From an uncultured Mollicutes bacterium (GTDB taxonomy: Bacteria; Bacillota_I; Bacilli_A; RFN20; CAG-826): a stretch of 7,626 bases of DNA. Position 1 is the stretch's first letter; each line of letters opens with the position of its first letter. The notes beneath the pieces are model-generated. The model made no database searches. It was not told the DNA's origin and saw only the letters and a list, made by a program, of their open reading frames with translations. The stretch is taken from assembly GCA_937893635.1 (NCBI GenBank), contig CALBGF010000166.1:1-7626 (forward strand), written 5' to 3'. A program made the translations under genes and the position numbers. Shown here piece by piece: positions 1-7,086 of the stretch.

Positions 1-70
1 CCTATAATACCTACATATAACTACATTTTTATCTCTCAACTGTAAAAGTCAAGATTATTAAATAAAAAGT

Positions 71-106
71 AAAAAAAATCCTTCTAGAAACTATCTAAAA
101 GGATTT
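71..106 (-). terminator. Intrinsic terminator of the GH3-lipoprotein operon
   Basis: Read on the minus strand, AAATCCTT, a U that can pair with G, and TAGA form one arm. The matching arm is TCTA, G and AAGGATTT, with a 5-base loop, giving a 13-pair stem at 76-106. A run of eight T follows directly at 78-71, overlapping the foot of the stem. This is the classic Rho-independent shape. It sits 15 bases after the stop codon of the lipoprotein gene, so it most likely ends the whole transcript. On the plus strand there is no good T tract after the stem, so it looks one-directional. Confidence 0.9.
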
Positions 107-121
107 AATGTTTTGATCTAA

Positions 122-1894
122 TTAAGCGTTTTGTGCTTGATCGATTAAAGTTTGTGTAACGTTATTAGTGGCTATTTCACTATCAATTTGTAAATAGCAC
201 CAATTCATTAAACAACCCTTATTAGGAGAAATACGAATCGTGTTAACTTGATTAGCTTTTAATGTAATTTTTCCAAATGTATTAGATGTGAAATTCATCC
301 ATCCTTCGGCATTATTCATAGCGTTATCATTAGCAATTTTTTCACCATTAACTTTAACATTAATTGTTGACCAATTACCTGCACTTGGTAAACCCGCAAA
401 TAAAGATAATTCTACTTCAATATCTTTTGTGCCTTCAAAAGTTACACCGATTTCAATCCAATATTCATCATCGTGGTTTCCATCATCAACAACGTCACCG
501 ATGTGTGATACATAGTTCCCACTTGTAAGAACGCCAGATAATTGTCCAAGTTGTCTCCATAATTTATCTACTTTTTCTGTTCCTTCACTCCAAGAATTAG
601 AGAATGAAGCTGCTAAATCAAATTTACGAGACATATATCCACATTCACAAACTAAGACATCATGATCACCACTAACGAGGTCTTTCATATCATGGACATG
701 AGGACCAACATATTCAAATGTTTCTGTTCCTTTTTCTCCGCAAATACAAGATTTATAATAGTGAGTTGCGTCAACTTCAAATTCTTCAGTTGCTACCTCT
801 TGATTAAAAGTATGTTTTACTTTATCACTTATTTCGTTACATCCGTCATCACTACATTTATACCAGTGTTCTTTAGAGTCATGTTCAATAACTAAATGAT
901 GTGCTTCCAATTTGTTTTTAGTCTCTACCATCGCATAATCTAAATCGCATACCGCACTTTCCATAATCGTAAAGCGAATAGTATTAGTTCCTGGAACTAA
1001 AGAAATTTTAGCATACTCATACATTTCCCAGTGATTCCAATCACCATATTCAGAATGAATTTTTTCATCATTAACATTAATTTCAACGCCATTAACTTCT
1101 ACTTTAAATGCTTTCTTAAAGATTTCACTTGTACCTAAAGCAGCACGAATATTAAGCGTGGCATCTTGATATTTCATTGAAGAAACATCAAATTCTAGAT
1201 ATGTTTTACCAATTAATGCTTCATCTACGGAATTATCATTAACTCGACCTACATAGAATTGTCCGGAAGTACCTGCTTTGCCATTAGCGGCAATACGCCA
1301 TAATTTATCATTATATTCTCCACCAACCCAAGCATTACTTCTTGCTTCTTCAAACTCATAAATATAACCAAAATGTGATGAATCATTTTTACAAGTTAAA
1401 CTCTTATAATTGCTAGCATCTGCACTATAATTATGGCCTAATGGATTATCACTAGTGAATGTATCTGTATCAGTTTTTCCGCATATACAAGATTTATAAT
1501 AAATTGCGGCATTTTCACATGTTGCGGCGCTCTTTAAGTACTTAGCATCCACTACTTCATTAACATAAGCATGAGCACCAAGTTCACCATATTCTGCACC
1601 ACAAACGACACATATTGCTTTATGCATACAATCAGCGGTTCCACCAGTATGAATACCAGTTTTTGCAAGTTTTAAATCATCTAAAGTTGTTTCATTTTTA
1701 GCTTCTGAATCACTAAATAACTTCCCACAATCTTCATCTTCGCATTCATAATAGTCTTTATGTCCATCATTAACACATGTTGGATCTACCTTATCAATAT
1801 GTTTCAAATGATGAGTATGACTATTACATGCACTTAAAACGTTAATACTACCTAACAACATTAATAGACTAACAAACAATTTTTTGTTTTTCAT
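122..1894 (-). CDS. Surface lipoprotein with two CBM6/35-like sandwiches and paired-cysteine modules
   Basis: The 590-residue product starts with a lipoprotein signal: basic MKNKK, a hydrophobic core and the lipobox L20-S21-A22-C23, so Cys23 should be lipidated and the protein held outside on the membrane. Residues 29-175 hold short modules with Cys pairs (C51/C56, C95/C98, C136/C138). Residues about 180-325 form a beta-sandwich of CBM6/35 style, with VEVNGVEI, W286/W289, a G-x-N-x-I turn near 302-306 and a closing L-D-Y. Residues 331-419 repeat the Cys pairs (C347/C352, C383/C385, C416/C418). Residues about 424-573 form a second sandwich with VKVNGEKI and W532. I see no enzyme motif, so binding or adhesion is the likely role. 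The gene starts 20 bases after the GH3 stop, behind an AGGA site with a rather long 12-base spacing, and shares the GH3 terminator. Ligand and metal binding are unknown; the assignment to CBM families is by pattern only. Confidence 0.88.
   Translation of the reverse strand: MKNKKLFVSLLMLLGSINVLSACNSHTHHLKHIDKVDPTCVNDGHKDYYECEDEDCGKLFSDSEAKNETTLDDLKLAKTGIHTGGTADCMHKAICVVCGAEYGELGAHAYVNEVVDAKYLKSAATCENAAIYYKSCICGKTDTDTFTSDNPLGHNYSADASNYKSLTCKNDSSHFGYIYEFEEARSNAWVGGEYNDKLWRIAANGKAGTSGQFYVGRVNDNSVDEALIGKTYLEFDVSSMKYQDATLNIRAALGTSEIFKKAFKVEVNGVEINVNDEKIHSEYGDWNHWEMYEYAKISLVPGTNTIRFTIMESAVCDLDYAMVETKNKLEAHHLVIEHDSKEHWYKCSDDGCNEISDKVKHTFNQEVATEEFEVDATHYYKSCICGEKGTETFEYVGPHVHDMKDLVSGDHDVLVCECGYMSRKFDLAASFSNSWSEGTEKVDKLWRQLGQLSGVLTSGNYVSHIGDVVDDGNHDDEYWIEIGVTFEGTKDIEVELSLFAGLPSAGNWSTINVKVNGEKIANDNAMNNAEGWMNFTSNTFGKITLKANQVNTIRISPNKGCLMNWCYLQIDSEIATNNVTQTLIDQAQNA
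176..625 (-). other. Lipoprotein beta-sandwich 2, CBM6/35-like (residues about 424-573)
   Basis: This module resembles sandwich 1 in its opening (SFSNSW and DKLWR, compared with ARSNAW and DKLWR in sandwich 1), the INVKVNGEKI strand, EGWMNF, FGKITL, a turn and the I-R-I strand. It ends with N-W-C-Y. The shared DKLWR element (196-200 and 443-447) marks the two sandwiches as closer to each other than to the GH3 modules. Confidence 0.6.
638..904 (-). repeat. Second paired-cysteine block of the lipoprotein (residues 331-419)
   Basis: This block separates the two sandwiches and repeats the style of the first block: HHLVIEHDSKEHWYKC-x4-C (C347, C352), then THYYKSC-I-CGEKGTETFE (C383, C385), then HDVLVC-E-CG (C416, C418). 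The YYKSCICG element is the same as at residues 132-139, and the DNA behind it shares a 17-base identical stretch (744-760 and 1485-1501), which points to internal duplication. Confidence 0.7.
920..1357 (-). other. Lipoprotein beta-sandwich 1, CBM6/35-like (residues about 180-325)
   Basis: The segment opens with YEFEEA, as CBM6/35 modules open with an acidic F/A-E-A-E strand. It has a central VEVNGVEI strand, an aromatic patch W286, W289, Y292 and Y294, the turn L-V-P-G-T-N-T-I and a final C-D-L-D-Y strand. The same order of landmarks is found in the GH3 C-terminal modules. The family call is by eye; a structural prediction would settle it. Confidence 0.6.
1370..1810 (-). repeat. N-terminal paired-cysteine modules of the lipoprotein (residues 29-175)
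   Basis: Three kinds of module follow one another. The first is H-x-DPTC...YYEC-x4-CGKLFSDSEAK (C40, C51, C56). The second is GTADC...KAIC-VV-CG-x2-YGELGAH (C89, C95, C98). The third is KSAATC...YYKSC-I-CG (C126, C136, C138). From memory, modules of this wording are common in large secreted proteins of gut Bacillota, often beside carbohydrate-binding domains, but I know of no settled function. Spacing resembles zinc ribbons, though disulfides are equally possible outside the cell. Confidence 0.7.
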
Positions 1895-1914
1895 TTTTTT
1901 ATTTTTTCCTTTTC

Positions 1915-4900
1915 TTATTTATTAAATGTAACATTTGCACTTGATTCAATTATGAAATAATCAAGATTAATCGGCTCACCAGCTAAAACACGCACTTTAA
2001 TAATATTTTCGCCTTTTACTAAGTCAATTCTTCCGTAATATTGGTCTTTCCAATCATACCATCCATCAGCACTCCAAGATTGTTTAGAAGAATAAAGATT
2101 TCCATTTACTGAAACTTCATAACTACTTGCTCTTGCTGAACCGGAAACACCAATTCTAAAATATAATTTAGCTTTAATATTAGCATCGGAATTAACTTTA
2201 AATGAGATAATTGCTTCGCCAGGTTTATATAAACCAGCATCATTCATACCGCCTAAATAACTATCATTACTTGCGCCTTGCCCACCACTAATAGCAGGAT
2301 ATGAATGTCCATCATAAGTTGCTTGAGTAAGATCAGTTTCCTCTGCTTCCACAATTAAGCGATTTAATCCTGCGCTTGTTGTAGCCCATGATAAAGTTGC
2401 ATCAGTATTTTCAAATTTTATAGCGCGCATATTAGTATTAATGCTTTGATCATTGGTTAATACTTCAAACATAATTTCGTTTGTTCCATTTTTAAGATCA
2501 ACATTTGCTAAATAAACATCATTATATGTAAAGAAGTCTTGACCAACATTAGGCAAATCAGCATCAGTAGTTATTTCAACACCATTAACACTAATTTTTA
2601 AAATATCTTTAATTTTTGCAGGTGTACTTCTACTTGCAATGTTGAAATATAAATCGGCTTTAGTATCTTTACTTGCATTAATTGGGAAAGTAATGATTGA
2701 GCCCATGGTATTTTCATTCATGGCAATACAATGTTCAGTTGATTTATAAGCATCGCCTTCAACCATAACATAATCACTAGTTGTTAAGAATTCATAAGGA
2801 TTCTTATAGTCAACTTCTTCATTAGTACCAAGTTCAACGCCTTTAAAATTAATGCTTTGAGTTGTCTTAGATATAATTTCAAATACATTATCACCATAAA
2901 CTAAATTGAAATTAGCAATTTTAATCATGTTGTATGCTTCATCTCCACTATAAAGAGCCGAAGTTGCTATTTCTTTACCATTGACTTTAAATGTAAATAA
3001 ATCACTTATTGGTGTATCTTTTTCTAATTTAGAAATATTTATAAATAATACGCCACTAGAATTTTTAATTGCTTTAATATTAAATGATACTGATTGATCA
3101 ATATTATTAAATGTTACGTAATCTTCGTGATTATTTGCACCAGTAACAGTCATTTTTCCATCTTTAACATTGAATGGAATTTTTGCTAAATTACATGTAC
3201 ATTTTTCTAAACACTTTTCATTTTCACAGTGTTCGTTCATACAATTACCGCAATCAGGACATACATCATCACAAATATGTTCTCCTTCATAGAAAGTAAA
3301 TGTATCATCAGATTTAATCTTAATTGCATTAAAGTTAAATCCACAACCGACATCATCATTAGCAACAGTAAATTTAATAACATTACGTCCTTCTTTTAAG
3401 TTAATACATCCTAAGCATACGTCATAGAAAGTAACCCAATTTGCTTCACCTTCACCAACACTCGGAACGATTCCCTTTGATTCAACGATTTCGCCATTAA
3501 CTGTTACTAACACATTATTGGTGAATAATTGAGCAGCTTCACGTTTACATACAGAAACAAATAATGTTACAGTCTGTTCTTTACTAGAAACAATTTCATA
3601 TTTAATTGCGGCACCTAAGTTAGCATTGAAATTACCAATATATTTTTCTTTTGAACCTGTTTCTTGTGCCACACCAAGTGCACCGCGTTCGCCAGCATAT
3701 TTCAATACATGACTATCTTCGGCTTCAAATGTTTGCGTGTTTTTAAAATGTCCACCGCACTTTTCTAAGCATTTTTTATCAGTTGAATCATAATCTAAGC
3801 ATAATCCACAAATATTACATGCATGGTCACAAGGTAAATCACATGTACACTTATTTCCGCATACTGGATCTAAGCAATCAAAATCTTTACAGCCACCACA
3901 ATCCGGACATACATGCTCACAAATATGTTCTGTTTCTGGTTTCTTATTACGATTATGAATAGCAATTGGAACACTAATACTTGATACAATCGCTACTAGC
4001 AATACTGCACCGCTAATCGCGGTTGTTTTTTTAGAAATAACATCAAAGAAATATTTAATTTGTTTACCTTTATTGCTTGGATCATTTTCTAATTTTAATT
4101 TTCTATTAACTAAATATGGAATAATAAAACTTAAAGCAAACATTACAATGCAAGAGCACATAAATCCAAGTGAAACATATGATCCAACTTGAAGAGATTT
4201 TTTCCACCAAGGTGTTACTGGAATAATACGAGAATTTACTGTCATTCCATTCATCGTATTAGAATGTAATTTTGTATATAAAATACGATGAACTGTTTCG
4301 CGTAATGCTTTAGCAACAACGGCATTATTTTTATAAGCATCTAAGGCTGTTGGGTTACTTCCACCCATAGTAAAGTCATTACCAGCAACGATAGATTCTG
4401 CTAAAGCCATATGCATATGCGTACCAACGTAAGCATCAGTTTGGACGACGCCAACAAATCCCCATTCATTACGTAATACTTCGGTTAATAATCCTTTATG
4501 AGCACCTGACCAAATAGCGCCAATTCGATTAAATGAAGACATGATACCATTCATATTACCTTCCGTAATGCCATCTTCAAATGCCATTAAATATATTTCA
4601 CGAATACTTTGTTCATTTGCCCAAACGCTAACACCATATCTATTTCTTTCTTGGTCATTTAATAAGAAGTGTTTTGTAAATACGATAACACCGCGGTTTT
4701 GTAATCCTTTAACTTCACTAGCAAGCATTTTTCCAGAAATAAATCCATCTTCCGAATAATATTCCCAGTTACGTCCCGAAAATGCTGAACGATGTATATT
4801 AGCGCCAGGTCCATAAATTCCTGTAAATCCCACGTGAAGAATTTCCATACCGAAGGCATTTCCTAATTCTTCAATTAAGTCATTATTAAATGTAGCAGCC

Positions 4901-7086
4901 ATTAAACATTCACTAGGAAAACACATAACATTTGGTAAATTAGGATTCCCTTGATTAATGCCTCCTGGACCATCTTTAGCTAAAGAATCAGGAGCATTAA
5001 CGCTAACGCAACCTGCTGTACCGCCACCATAAGTAGCTAAAGTAACTGCTTCTTCCCAAGTTACTTGATTTAATAATTGTTCCCATTGCGGGTCATCATA
5101 TTCTAATCCCCACATTGACATTAAAGAAAGTTCGCCACTTCTTCCAAATATTGGCATTTTAGCATCTTGGTCTTCTTCAATAGCGTGTGTATATTGCATG
5201 TCACTTCTCATTTTTTCGGTGACACAATCTAATTCGACATTTTTAAGCGGATAAGTATCTTTCCAATTATTTCTTGATAAATACTTAAAGTTTTGGTAAT
5301 TATCTTTTGTTCCTTCATATAGCTTAATATCGGCATCATCAAATTGATTAGTAATTGCATAACCAGTTTTACTTGATTTAGCGTATGTAGTTGTATCAAG
5401 TTTATTAATAGAAACTTTATGGGTATTAGATGCATTACCTTCTACATCCATACCATCGCTAACTGTTTTGCCTTTTGCGGCTAAAATATTATTTGTTGCA
5501 TCATGAGCGTTTTCTCCTATCGCTAAATAATAATCACCAGCTTCAACAATATATGTTTTATAGCCATAACTATCATAACTTTTAAAAGATTCATTATCGA
5601 TAAATATAGTGATATCAACTGAATCTTTTGGCTCTAGTAATTTAGTTTTAGCATAACCAACTAATTCTACGGATGGTTTTTCAATACCTGTTTCTTTATC
5701 ATATTCAGTGTATGGTTTTTGAATGTAGATTTGCGCAACATCTTTACCCGCAACTGTACCAGTATTTTTAATATTTAAACTTACTTTATAACCACCATTA
5801 GCCTTACTAACTTTAAAGTTAGATTTTACAAATGTTGTATATGAACTACCATAACCAAATGGATACGCTACTTCTTTGGTGTAATCCCAAGCGTTACCAT
5901 CAATTGAGCCAACACTTGCATTAGCGTTTCCGTTATTTAATATGCTATCTTCATATCTAGTTTCATAATAACGATAACCAACATAAATTCCTTCTTGATA
6001 AACAACATATTTATCACTATGAGAATATTGTGTAGTGGAAGGAAGTCCAGTTGTAGTTTTAAAAGTAAAATCACCTTGGTTAACTGTACTAGGAGCACTA
6101 TAATTATCATAAACATAAGTATCAATTAAGTGACCACTAGGGTTAACGCTTCCTGATATTACCGAAGCAATTTGATCAAATGAAACATTTCCACCGATTC
6201 CTACCCATAAAATTGAATCTAAGTCATATTGCGAAATATGTTTCATTTGCATTGGTGAAGCAGAATTAATAACAAGCATTACTTTTTTGAATGTTCCTTG
6301 TTTCTTTAATTCCATAAGATTATTTAAAATGTTAATTTCTTCATTAGCTAAATCTAAATAACAATTATCAATACATTCTGGTGTTTTATAGTTGGTGTCA
6401 CCATCTTCACCATCATTTCGAGAAATGATTAATATCGCAGCATCACCATAACTAGAAAATGTATTAGTAACATTACCAACTGATGTTTTATTTAATTGAT
6501 CCCAAGGCGCTTCATTAATACCATATTCAACATAACATTTATCGCTTAATGCTGAACCAGTAAGAGTTTTACCTAAATCAGTTAAATAATTACCATATTT
6601 ACTTGATAATACTTTGTATGCATTAGCAAGGCTAGGGTTAACAGTTATCCCTTTATCCTTACAAGCTTCTGATAAATTAGTAGTAACACTAACGCCTAAG
6701 TGTCCGCTACCAGCACCACTTAATAAATATTTTGATGATGAGATACCAAAGAAAGATACTTTTGAATCTTTCGCTAATGGTAAAGCATTATCTTTATTTT
6801 CTAATAAGACTGTTCCTTCAGTTGCTGTTTCTAAAGCAACACTAAGCGAATTATTACGCATGGCTTTATCATTAAATGTGCCATCTGCATTAAGATAATC
6901 ACTCTTATATTCATTAAAGACTTCTCCTTCTTCACTCTCAATTCGGCGATAATTTTGAGTTCCAAAGAATTGATTGATGTAAGTGTCATATTGACTAGCA
7001 ACACTACCACCAACTGTAAAAACTAAAAATAGGACAGTAAAAAATATTGATAATAAGCACCAAACTGATTTCTTAAATACTTTCAT
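1915..7086 (-). CDS. Membrane-anchored GH3 glycosidase with swapped domains and a CBM-like tail
   Basis: This 1723-residue product is a beta-glycosidase-type enzyme, about twice the usual GH3 length. Residues 8-31 form a membrane segment or signal. The GH3 C-terminal domain comes first (about 82-330, GTVLLENKDNALPL, ISRNDGEDGD with E227 the likely acid/base), then F410-GYG and a fibronectin-III-like domain (about 423-530). The GH3 barrel follows (about 645-945): DGPGG at 705-709, GRNWEYYSEDG at 771-781, K805-H806 with N810-DQE, and VQTDAY with D884 the expected nucleophile. Membrane segments lie at about 967-993 and 1022-1044 with a basic inner loop, placing both the enzyme and the tail outside. 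The tail has cysteine modules (1054-1110, 1272-1298) and four CBM6/35-like sandwiches up to 1714. The start has an AAGGAG site 10 bases upstream. Swapped domain order is known in GH3 enzymes such as Ruminococcus albus and Butyrivibrio fibrisolvens beta-glucosidases. Substrate (glucoside, xyloside or other) cannot be told. Confidence 0.93.
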   Translation of the reverse strand: MKVFKKSVWCLLSIFFTVLFLVFTVGGSVASQYDTYINQFFGTQNYRRIESEEGEVFNEYKSDYLNADGTFNDKAMRNNSLSVALETATEGTVLLENKDNALPLAKDSKVSFFGISSSKYLLSGAGSGHLGVSVTTNLSEACKDKGITVNPSLANAYKVLSSKYGNYLTDLGKTLTGSALSDKCYVEYGINEAPWDQLNKTSVGNVTNTFSSYGDAAILIISRNDGEDGDTNYKTPECIDNCYLDLANEEINILNNLMELKKQGTFKKVMLVINSASPMQMKHISQYDLDSILWVGIGGNVSFDQIASVISGSVNPSGHLIDTYVYDNYSAPSTVNQGDFTFKTTTGLPSTTQYSHSDKYVVYQEGIYVGYRYYETRYEDSILNNGNANASVGSIDGNAWDYTKEVAYPFGYGSSYTTFVKSNFKVSKANGGYKVSLNIKNTGTVAGKDVAQIYIQKPYTEYDKETGIEKPSVELVGYAKTKLLEPKDSVDITIFIDNESFKSYDSYGYKTYIVEAGDYYLAIGENAHDATNNILAAKGKTVSDGMDVEGNASNTHKVSINKLDTTTYAKSSKTGYAITNQFDDADIKLYEGTKDNYQNFKYLSRNNWKDTYPLKNVELDCVTEKMRSDMQYTHAIEEDQDAKMPIFGRSGELSLMSMWGLEYDDPQWEQLLNQVTWEEAVTLATYGGGTAGCVSVNAPDSLAKDGPGGINQGNPNLPNVMCFPSECLMAATFNNDLIEELGNAFGMEILHVGFTGIYGPGANIHRSAFSGRNWEYYSEDGFISGKMLASEVKGLQNRGVIVFTKHFLLNDQERNRYGVSVWANEQSIREIYLMAFEDGITEGNMNGIMSSFNRIGAIWSGAHKGLLTEVLRNEWGFVGVVQTDAYVGTHMHMALAESIVAGNDFTMGGSNPTALDAYKNNAVVAKALRETVHRILYTKLHSNTMNGMTVNSRIIPVTPWWKKSLQVGSYVSLGFMCSCIVMFALSFIIPYLVNRKLKLENDPSNKGKQIKYFFDVISKKTTAISGAVLLVAIVSSISVPIAIHNRNKKPETEHICEHVCPDCGGCKDFDCLDPVCGNKCTCDLPCDHACNICGLCLDYDSTDKKCLEKCGGHFKNTQTFEAEDSHVLKYAGERGALGVAQETGSKEKYIGNFNANLGAAIKYEIVSSKEQTVTLFVSVCKREAAQLFTNNVLVTVNGEIVESKGIVPSVGEGEANWVTFYDVCLGCINLKEGRNVIKFTVANDDVGCGFNFNAIKIKSDDTFTFYEGEHICDDVCPDCGNCMNEHCENEKCLEKCTCNLAKIPFNVKDGKMTVTGANNHEDYVTFNNIDQSVSFNIKAIKNSSGVLFINISKLEKDTPISDLFTFKVNGKEIATSALYSGDEAYNMIKIANFNLVYGDNVFEIISKTTQSINFKGVELGTNEEVDYKNPYEFLTTSDYVMVEGDAYKSTEHCIAMNENTMGSIITFPINASKDTKADLYFNIASRSTPAKIKDILKISVNGVEITTDADLPNVGQDFFTYNDVYLANVDLKNGTNEIMFEVLTNDQSINTNMRAIKFENTDATLSWATTSAGLNRLIVEAEETDLTQATYDGHSYPAISGGQGASNDSYLGGMNDAGLYKPGEAIISFKVNSDANIKAKLYFRIGVSGSARASSYEVSVNGNLYSSKQSWSADGWYDWKDQYYGRIDLVKGENIIKVRVLAGEPINLDYFIIESSANVTFNK
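1945..2361 (-). other. GH3 tail beta-sandwich D, CBM6/35-like (residues about 1576-1714)
   Basis: It opens with RLIVEAEETDL and holds GLYKPGEAIISFKV, YEVSVNGNLY and the aromatic stretch WSADGWYDWKDQYYGRIDL (W1671, W1676, W1679). It continues with LVKGENIIKVRV and ends N-L-D-Y-F-I-I-E. It is the most aromatic-rich copy and the closest in landmarks to the lipoprotein's first sandwich, which also ends in L-D-Y. It is therefore the best candidate for real glycan binding. Confidence 0.65.
2413..2778 (-). other. GH3 tail beta-sandwich C, CBM6/35-like (residues about 1437-1558)
   Basis: It starts with DYVMVEGDAY and has ITFPINASKDTKADLYFNI, the strand ISVNGVEI, DFFTYNDVYLANVDL, the turn LKNGTNEIMF and a closing N-M-R-A-I-K-F. 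The place of the conserved tryptophan is taken by phenylalanine and tyrosine. The fold call is by shared landmarks with modules A and D. Confidence 0.58.
2833..3180 (-). other. GH3 tail beta-sandwich B, degenerate (residues about 1303-1418)
   Basis: The order of strands is kept: VSFNIKAI, FKVNGKEIATSALYSGDEAY, NLVYGDNVFEI and a closing S-I-N-F-K-G-V-E-L. However, the tryptophan and most aromatic residues of the other copies are absent. It may be a structural spacer that no longer binds sugar, or it may bind something else. Confidence 0.5.
3193..3279 (-). repeat. Third eight-cysteine module of the GH3 tail (residues 1270-1298)
   Basis: C1272, C1276, C1279, C1282, C1287, C1292, C1296 and C1298 have exactly the spacing of the first copy (C1056-C1082). 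At DNA level 3248-3283 and 3896-3931 match at 32 of 36 bases, so the duplication is either fairly recent or kept similar. The module separates the first and second beta-sandwich of the tail. Confidence 0.8.
3313..3738 (-). other. GH3 tail beta-sandwich A, CBM6/35-like (residues about 1117-1258)
   Basis: It opens with QTFEAEDSHVLK, the usual start of CBM6/35 modules. It continues with a VTVNGEIVESKG strand, NWVTFYDV with W1217, the INLKEGRNVIKF turn and closes with F-N-F-N-A-I-K-I. This is the best of the four matches in the tail together with module D. The ligand is unknown. Confidence 0.65.
3757..3927 (-). repeat. Two tandem eight-cysteine modules of the GH3 tail (residues 1054-1110)
   Basis: Copy 1 spans C1056 to C1082 with spacing C-x3-C-x2-C-x2-C-x4-C-x4-C-x3-C-x-C. 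Copy 2 runs from C1086 to C1110 in the same register, but the fifth cysteine is replaced by Ser1101 and the last Cys is missing. They lie just outside the third membrane segment, so they form a stalk between membrane and binding modules. Metal binding or disulfides are both possible. Confidence 0.8.
4252..5154 (-). other. GH3 N-terminal-type barrel placed second (residues about 645-945)
   Basis: All main landmarks are present: DGPGG (705-709), GPGANIHR-x5-GRNWEYYSEDG (759-781), KHF-x2-NDQE-x2-R (805-815) and VVQTDAYVG, where D884 (codon at 4435-4437) is the predicted nucleophile. The residue after the nucleophile is Ala rather than the frequent Trp, which may reflect a different substrate pocket. 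Nothing suggests loss of activity. Confidence 0.88.
5497..5820 (-). other. Fibronectin-III-like domain of the GH3 enzyme (residues about 423-530)
   Basis: The segment follows the FGYGSSYTTF motif (410-419) that usually joins the GH3 second domain to this one. VSLNIKNTGTVAGKDVAQIY (435-454) and VELVGYAKTKL are hallmark stretches of the GH3-associated fibronectin-III-like fold. Here it links the two catalytic halves rather than ending the protein. About 115 residues with no clear assignment (530-645) separate it from the barrel. Confidence 0.85.
6097..6843 (-). other. GH3 C-terminal-type domain placed first (residues about 82-330)
   Basis: This is the alpha/beta domain that normally follows the GH3 barrel. 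It opens with the usual ATEGTVLLENKDNALPL and holds GAGSG at 124-128. The motif ISRNDGEDGD carries E227, at 6406-6408, in the position of the catalytic acid/base of the common SRxxGEGxD pattern. The hydrophobic strand VMLVINSASPM is also typical of the family. Confidence 0.88.

Noticed and set aside
1..52. Possible promoter elements (TTGACT on the minus strand at 47-52; TATAAT on the plus strand at 3-8)
   Set aside because: Neither has a convincing partner box at the right distance, and no gene start is visible inside the window.
288..515. Plus-strand reading frame of 75 codons inside the lipoprotein gene
   Set aside because: It lies fully opposite a well-supported gene, has no ribosome site I can see and no recognisable protein features; it is a shadow of the minus-strand coding.
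662..895. Plus-strand frame of 77 codons with a hydrophobic, Phe-rich product
   Set aside because: It is opposite the cysteine block of the lipoprotein; the Phe and Ile richness follows from reading AT-rich codons backwards.
1370..1810. Cysteine pairs as a DNA-binding zinc ribbon
   Set aside because: The protein has a clear lipobox signal and lies outside the cell, so a nucleic-acid role is unlikely; metal binding alone remains possible.
4659..4859. Minus-strand frame of 66 codons in a second frame inside the GH3 barrel
   Set aside because: The overlapping frame encodes the conserved GRNWEYYSED and KHF motifs, which explain the sequence fully.
6614..6898. Plus-strand frame of 94 codons inside the GH3 gene
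   Set aside because: It is opposite the conserved GH3 acid/base domain and shows no ribosome site or family motif.
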